Assembly: GCA_024227235.1 (NCBI GenBank)
Contig: JAAEKY010000346.1
Span: 23,035-87,034, forward strand
Direction of reading: 5' to 3'
DNA: 64,000 nt
Origin: Desulfobacteraceae bacterium
Lineage (GTDB): Bacteria > Desulfobacterota > Desulfobacteria > Desulfobacterales > Desulfobacteraceae
The position numbers and the translations under genes were made by a program. Below, in pieces: positions 60,267 through 64,000 of this stretch. The notes under the pieces were generated by a model. That model was not told the origin of the DNA and ran no database searches. It saw only the letters and a program-made list of their open reading frames with translations. How positions within the stretch are numbered: position 1 is the stretch's first letter; every line of letters starts with the position of its first letter.

Positions 60267-61307
60267 ATGTCAGATGATCTTCGAAAGAGAATTTACCTGG
60301 CTGGTATTTTCCTGTTTGCTGTAACAGCCATTGGTACAATAGGGTATTACCTTTTGGGGCAATTTGGGCAACCGAATCCGCCATGGGGGCTTGGTGACTG
60401 CTTTTACATGACTGTTATCACGCTTACCACTGTTGGATTCGGAGAAGTAATTGATCTTAACCTGGTTCAAGGTTCAAGGTTGTTTACTATCTTTATATTG
60501 TTTAGCGGACTTGGCGTAGCAGCTTATTTTGTTTCAACCCTTACCGCTTTCTTGGTGGATGGCGAACTGACTAATGTTTTTTGGAGAAAAAAAATGGAAA
60601 CACAAATCGACAAGCTCTCCGGACATATTATTTTGTGCGGAGCAGAGCGTGTTGGCGTTGGCTATTCTGTTATTAAAGAACTACATACGACCGGAGTTTC
60701 TTTTGTCCTGATAGATACAGATGAAAAACGAATCAAGAATTTGCAGGATCAATTTGGAAAATTTCCTGCAGTGGTTGGCGACCCTACCCATGCGGATTTT
60801 CTTGAAAGTGCCGGGGTGAAAAAGTCTAAAGGTGTTATTTCTGCTCTAATCGACGATAAAGATAACCTGTGTGTTATCGTGACATGTAAACAACTTAATC
60901 CGGAAATCAAGCTATTCTCAAGCTGTAGCGACAGCGAGTTTGCAGGCAAACTTGAATTGCTTGGTGCCGAGGTTGTTATGCCTAATTTTATTGGGGGGCT
61001 TAGAATCGCCTCACAGGTGATTCGGCCAAATGTAGTCGGCTATCTTGACCTGATGATGCGCGATAAGGATTGTGTCGTTCGAATCGAAGATATTACCCTT
61101 TCAAAAAATTCTTCTATGGTTGGTAAACAGGTGGGGGATATTAATTGGCCCGAATTTACCCAAATCCTGATACTTGCGTTGATAAGGCCGGATAGTATAG
61201 GTACCATTTATAACCCGAAACGATCAATGATCCTGGAGGCAGGAGATATAATCATCTTGCAGGCTGATGTCGATTCTTTAAAACAGTTCAGGCTGCAACA
61301 TACGTGA
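60267..61307 (+). CDS. Potassium channel with RCK (TrkA-N/C) domains
   Basis: The 346-aa MthK-like channel has TM1 (about 10-30), a pore loop with the filter TLTTVGFGE (about 52-60), TM2 (about 70-92), a TrkA-N Rossmann domain beginning ILCGAERVGVGYSV (about 116), and a TrkA-C domain (about 255-345). The filter GFGE instead of GYGD is found in RCK channels. NAD(H) or Ca2+ probably gates the channel. A divergent copy of its last 17 codons lies at 62639-62692. Confidence 0.9.
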   Translation: MSDDLRKRIYLAGIFLFAVTAIGTIGYYLLGQFGQPNPPWGLGDCFYMTVITLTTVGFGEVIDLNLVQGSRLFTIFILFSGLGVAAYFVSTLTAFLVDGELTNVFWRKKMETQIDKLSGHIILCGAERVGVGYSVIKELHTTGVSFVLIDTDEKRIKNLQDQFGKFPAVVGDPTHADFLESAGVKKSKGVISALIDDKDNLCVIVTCKQLNPEIKLFSSCSDSEFAGKLELLGAEVVMPNFIGGLRIASQVIRPNVVGYLDLMMRDKDCVVRIEDITLSKNSSMVGKQVGDINWPEFTQILILALIRPDSIGTIYNPKRSMILEAGDIIILQADVDSLKQFRLQHT

Positions 61308-61357
61308 TATGGTCTGGACAAAGCATCTCCCGATTTTGGAAGTCTATTCTCCATTCT

Positions 61358-62494
61358 TCACACCATTAATCCTGATTGTTTTTGAAAATAACGAATCGGA
61401 TCTATTACATTGATTTTCCCACTGGAATACGGATGTTTTAAGTTTGCAACAATCTGAGTGGCTTTTTTAGGATTCAACTTTTCGGCATAATACTTTAAAT
61501 GTTTTGATATACTATCCTTAGAATGTTTTACTTCGATTAATTCTTCGATCAGGCCATCTTTTAAAATAACAAAATCAACTTCCCGGCCTTCTTTGTCACG
61601 GATATATCTTAGCTCATACCGGTATCCATACGTATCTTCCAATAAATGTATTTTTTTTAAAAGTTGAGTGGCTACCAAATTCTCAAACACTGCCCCTTGA
61701 TTGCCAATAACATCTGCATTGTCATAGAAAAAAACTTTAGGGGGTTTGATCACAGCTCTTGGTAGATTTTTAGTATAAGGTCGAACTGCAAAAACAAGAT
61801 ACATTCGTTCAAGAACATCAAGCCAGTTTGCTATGGTTTTCGGCGAGACCTGAATTTCTCCCGCAAGATTTGACATGACAATTAAATTTCCCACACGGGT
61901 TCTGAGTTGATGGATAAACAGATCAAGCAGAGAAATTTGTCGAATAGATCCAAGATCCCGGATGTCCTCTTTAATGACCCTATCAAATCGTTCCCGCCTC
62001 CATCGTCTGGCTTCCCGCTCATCTCCATCAAGAAATGGTTCAGGAAATCCACCAACGGACATTAACCGATCAAATGCTTCTTTAGGAGTCATGTTAGACG
62101 GATATTCATCAAGGCCAAATGGATGAAGACGCCAATAATGATATCGTCCAAGCAATGAGTCGCCCCCTTTTTTATACACATCAAGCCTGGCAGAACCTGT
62201 TACAAGAAATTGTGTATTTGTTTCATTGGTATCGTAAATCCCTTTAATCCAGTTCTTCCAATCCCTATACTTATGAAGTTCATCAAAAACAACTAATCCG
62301 GCATTATCCTGCCACTTCCCGGCTAATAAATCATGACGGTCATCAGTATAATCCCAGTTAAAGTATCTTCCATCAGAAAAAATATTTTTAAGAAAATGCT
62401 TAGCCAATGTGGTTTTGCCCACCTGTCTTGGACCGCCAATAAAAACCATCTTTTTTTTCAGGTCTTTGAGTATATTTTTAGATAAGTATCTCAT
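61358..62494 (-). CDS. AAA+ ATPase with DUF4143 domain
   Basis: The 378-aa protein has Walker A GGPRQVGKTT (about 20), Walker B VVFDELHKYRDWKNWIKGIYD (about 68), sensor VTGSARLD, and a C-terminal DUF4143 domain with a nuclease-like patch (REVDFVILKDGLIEELIEVKHS). Such proteins are widespread in archaea and anaerobic bacteria, often near mobile regions; function is unproven. The ATG lies at the edge of a perfect 25-bp inverted repeat containing its promoter, so the message may have almost no leader. Confidence 0.9.
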   Translation of the reverse strand: MRYLSKNILKDLKKKMVFIGGPRQVGKTTLAKHFLKNIFSDGRYFNWDYTDDRHDLLAGKWQDNAGLVVFDELHKYRDWKNWIKGIYDTNETNTQFLVTGSARLDVYKKGGDSLLGRYHYWRLHPFGLDEYPSNMTPKEAFDRLMSVGGFPEPFLDGDEREARRWRRERFDRVIKEDIRDLGSIRQISLLDLFIHQLRTRVGNLIVMSNLAGEIQVSPKTIANWLDVLERMYLVFAVRPYTKNLPRAVIKPPKVFFYDNADVIGNQGAVFENLVATQLLKKIHLLEDTYGYRYELRYIRDKEGREVDFVILKDGLIEELIEVKHSKDSISKHLKYYAEKLNPKKATQIVANLKHPYSSGKINVIDPIRYFQKQSGLMV

Positions 62495-62496
62495 AT

Positions 62497-62558
62497 GGCT
62501 ATTTTATACCCTAATCCAAAATAGTCAAGGCTGTTTTGGATTAGGGTATAAAATAGCC
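62497..62558. promoter_or_regulatory. Perfect 25-bp inverted repeat over the ATPase promoter
   Basis: Arms 62497-62521 and 62534-62558 are exact reverse complements around a 12-base centre. On the minus strand TTGACT (-35) lies in the centre and a TAAAAT -10 lies in the promoter-proximal arm, just before the ATPase ATG. It may be an operator for autoregulation or a strong hairpin. Confidence 0.75.
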
Positions 62559-62577
62559 GCATTATTGTCAAAGATTT

Positions 62578-62640
62578 GACCCCAAAATGTGATTCAAAAT
62601 GTGAATTGCTGGCCCCAAAATGCTGCCAAAATGCTGACCA
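62578..62640. repeat. Short degenerate CCAAAATG repeats
   Basis: The words CCCCAAAATG, TTCAAAATG, CCCCAAAATG and GCCAAAATG follow each other with 6-13 base spacing, forming a degenerate tandem array between the ATPase promoter repeat and the channel-tail remnant. It may be a scar of slippage. Confidence 0.45.
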
Positions 62641-62692
62641 TCTTGCAGGCAGATGTTGACTCTTTAAAACAATTCAAACAGCATCATGCCTG
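62639..62692 (+). pseudogene. Remnant of a second RCK potassium-channel gene tail
   Basis: Bases 62639-62692 translate in frame to ILQADVDSLKQFKQHHA and a TGA stop. The intact channel ends ILQADVDSLKQFRLQHT (61257-61307). About 44 of 54 bases agree, so it is a diverged paralogue end rather than a fresh duplication. The rest of that gene is missing. Confidence 0.7.
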
Positions 62693-62920
62693 ACCCCTCT
62701 CCATAGTAATAGTAGACTTCATCATGGTGCCCAACATTAACTAAAATAATTTCTTTTTTTCAATATTATGAAAAGAAGTGTTTGAATAAGCAAGAGTCAA
62801 GGGCAGGATTGCCCCCCCCTCACAATGCCCCTTTGCAAGGAAAAAATTCTTGACTTTGTTATCAAAAATGATAACCTTTAATCAAGATTAAAATTTTAAA
62901 TCTAAAACGATTGGTATAAA
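62692..62920. promoter_or_regulatory. Promoter region of the HigBA-like toxin-antitoxin pair
   Basis: This gene-free stretch contains TTGACT at 62850-62855 and the palindrome GTTATCA-AAAA-TGATAAC at 62858-62875, a probable site for the downstream antitoxin. A C-run (62814-62821) is also present. No -10 of good quality is seen. Confidence 0.5.
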
Positions 62921-63259
62921 ATGACTTGGAAAATCTCTTTTTATAATGAAAAAGTGGAAAAACAGACATTATCCTTTCCCGTTGGAATATTAGCAAACCT
63001 ATTGCATATTTTAGATCTAATAAAAGAATTCGGACCGAATTTGGGGAGGCCTCATACAGCGGCTATGGGGAAAGGTCTATTTGAAATCCGAGCAAAAGGT
63101 AAAGAAGGTATAGCAAGATCCTTTTTTTGTTCTACTAAAGGAAATGAAATAGTCATTCTTCATTCTATTATTAAAAAATCACAAAAGCCGCCTAAAAAAG
63201 ATTTTAATTTGGCTACAAAAAGGATGAAAGAATTAAAGGGAGGTAAAAAAAATGAGTAA
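62921..63259 (+). CDS. RelE/HigB-family toxin (Gp49-like)
   Basis: The 112-aa basic protein has the Gp49/HigB style: ILANLLHILDLIKEFGPNLGRPHTAAMGKGLFEIRAKGKEGIARSFF and EIVILHSIIKKSQKPPKKDF, which are the typical strands and basic lysine-rich end of ribosome-dependent mRNA endonucleases. It overlaps the antitoxin gene by 8 bases in toxin-first order, the HigBA arrangement. The palindrome upstream fits autoregulation. Confidence 0.85.
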   Translation: MTWKISFYNEKVEKQTLSFPVGILANLLHILDLIKEFGPNLGRPHTAAMGKGLFEIRAKGKEGIARSFFCSTKGNEIVILHSIIKKSQKPPKKDFNLATKRMKELKGGKKNE

Positions 63260-63548
63260 AAGACCAACATTTGAAACCTTTAAGAAAAAAGCACTTCAGA
63301 ATTTAGAAGTACAAAAGGAATATAATGCTCTTATCCCAATTTATGAACTTAGGAAAAAATTAATTCGATTAAGAACCAGTCAGGGATTGACACAGGCCCA
63401 AGTTGCTGAAAAAATGGGAACCAGGAAAAGCAATATTTCAAGACTGGAGTGTGGTGAGAAGGTTTCATATCCCACCTTGGCAACTATATCAAAGTATGCT
63501 TCAGCATTAGGATATAAAGTGAACGTAGAATTTGAACCTATAAGCTGA
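63252..63548 (+). CDS. Xre-family antitoxin (HigA-type)
   Basis: The 98-aa protein has an N-terminal helical arm and an Xre helix-turn-helix (about 40-95: LRTSQGLTQAQVAEKMGTRKSNISRLECGEKVSYPTLATISKYASALGYKV). It should neutralise the upstream toxin and bind the operator palindrome. It has GGAGG before the ATG and overlaps the toxin gene. Confidence 0.88.
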   Translation: MSKRPTFETFKKKALQNLEVQKEYNALIPIYELRKKLIRLRTSQGLTQAQVAEKMGTRKSNISRLECGEKVSYPTLATISKYASALGYKVNVEFEPIS

Positions 63549-63602
63549 AGTGAATTTACATATTAACGTATGGAGGCGGGTGTGACCCCCTTTCTATCAA
63601 TA

Positions 63603-63688
63603 ATTAAGTATCGTGTCCCCGGAATTCTTGCGTCTAATCCATTCTTAAACCCTGTTGATTATATTTAAGTATCATATCCTCGGAATTC
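63603..63688. repeat. Two copies of a 24-bp direct repeat
   Basis: TTAAGTATCGTGTCCCCGGA (beginning near 63603) recurs as TTAAGTATCATATCCTCGGA (near 63665), both followed by ATTCT. They are about 62 bases apart between two toxin-antitoxin genes. They may be recombination or insertion scars. Confidence 0.45.
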
Positions 63689-63689
63689 T

Positions 63690-63971
63690 CTAAGCAAACG
63701 CTTTGACTTTTATTTTATCTTCGTTTTGTAAAGCCTTCCAAAGATCATACTGCGCTTGTTGAATAAGCCAGCTTTCCGGGCTGCCGCCAAAAGCTTTTGA
63801 AAGACGAATAGACATCTCAGGAGAAATATCGAAACGGCCATTTAATAAAGCAGATAGGGTCTTTCGAGAGACACCAAGACCTTTTGCGGTTTCTGTTATA
63901 GTTAAGCTCAATGGTTCGATACAAAGCTCTTTTATCATTTCACCTGGGTGGGGTGGGTTGAACATAACCAT
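63690..63971 (-). CDS. higA: HigA-family antitoxin
   Basis: The 93-aa protein begins [43 protein letters not shown], the classic HigA/VapI antidote with an Xre helix-turn-helix, and ends in a short tail. The matching HigB toxin would lie upstream on the minus strand, beyond the end of the window. GGAG lies before the ATG. It is oriented convergently with the other toxin-antitoxin pair. Confidence 0.88.
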   Translation of the reverse strand: MVMFNPPHPGEMIKELCIEPLSLTITETAKGLGVSRKTLSALLNGRFDISPEMSIRLSKAFGGSPESWLIQQAQYDLWKALQNEDKIKVKAFA

Positions 63972-64000
63972 TTTATTTCTCCTTAATGATAATCGTTATA

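Noticed and set aside
63603..63688. CRISPR array
   Set aside because: Only two diverged repeats with a single spacer-sized gap and no cas genes.

Overview
The window looks like the chromosome of an anaerobic, low-GC sulfate-reducing deltaproteobacterium (Desulfobacterota, Desulfobacterales, perhaps Desulfobacula-like). I infer this from gene content and have done no database search. Pointers are a DVU0772-type gene, a pair of heterodisulfide-reductase-like subunits, rubredoxin, ferredoxin-dependent 2-oxoacid oxidoreductase, a Pad-like molybdoenzyme, a methanogen-type thymidylate synthase and an apparent selenoprotein.

Layout. 1-4.4 kb: thymidylate synthase, a decayed zinc-ribbon-like gene, a GntR regulator with a perfect 24-bp operator-like palindrome translationally coupled to a 4Fe-4S protein, and a universal stress protein. 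4.6-16 kb: signalling genes, namely a 7TM-PAS histidine kinase, a pentapeptide-repeat K+ channel, an HDOD protein, a 160-bp MITE-like element, and a VWA protein / histidine kinase / response regulator / YjgN / M48 protease run. 16.1-23.6 kb: a seven-gene operon with a four-subunit 2-oxoacid:ferredoxin oxidoreductase followed by a three-subunit membrane molybdoenzyme. The combination fits phenylacetyl-CoA to phenylglyoxylate to benzoyl-CoA oxidation. It ends at a strong terminator. 23.6-24.5 and 32.7-33.7 kb: two copies of a small module (palindrome, 69-aa protein, DUF2080-like protein, GNAT), the first carrying an internal deletion. 24.5-32.6 kb: two divergent TetR-controlled units, an MBL-fold lipoprotein plus SDR, and an RND/MMPL exporter with LolA-like and outer-membrane partners. 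33.8-42 kb: a phosphoesterase, a livKHMGF amino-acid ABC operon, a TetR regulator and a MalY/PatB C-S lyase. 42-49 kb: an Xaa-Pro aminopeptidase, a broken diguanylate cyclase, and a two-component system whose kinase has a heme-c motif in its sensor domain.

49.1-54.3 kb is the most unusual region: two tiny zinc-ribbon proteins, a rubredoxin with CX4C spacing, a rhodanese-ferritin fusion whose catalytic residue is encoded by UGA with a hairpin 11 nt downstream, an FAD oxidoreductase of the type fused to SelD, and a fusion of a TVP38/DedA membrane domain to a mercuric-reductase-like flavoprotein. The rubredoxin-to-fusion part is bracketed by related hairpins. I propose this as a selenium/sulfur-dependent redox-defence locus. 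54.5-61.3 kb: DVU0772-like protein, proC, sfsA, nifU-nifS-hdrC-hdrB-like operon and an RCK K+ channel. 61.3-64 kb is a small accessory segment: a DUF4143 ATPase with a perfect 25-bp inverted repeat over its promoter, a remnant of a second RCK gene tail, a HigBA-type toxin-antitoxin pair and a second HigA antitoxin.

No rRNA, tRNA or CRISPR array was recognised, and no intact IS transposase.
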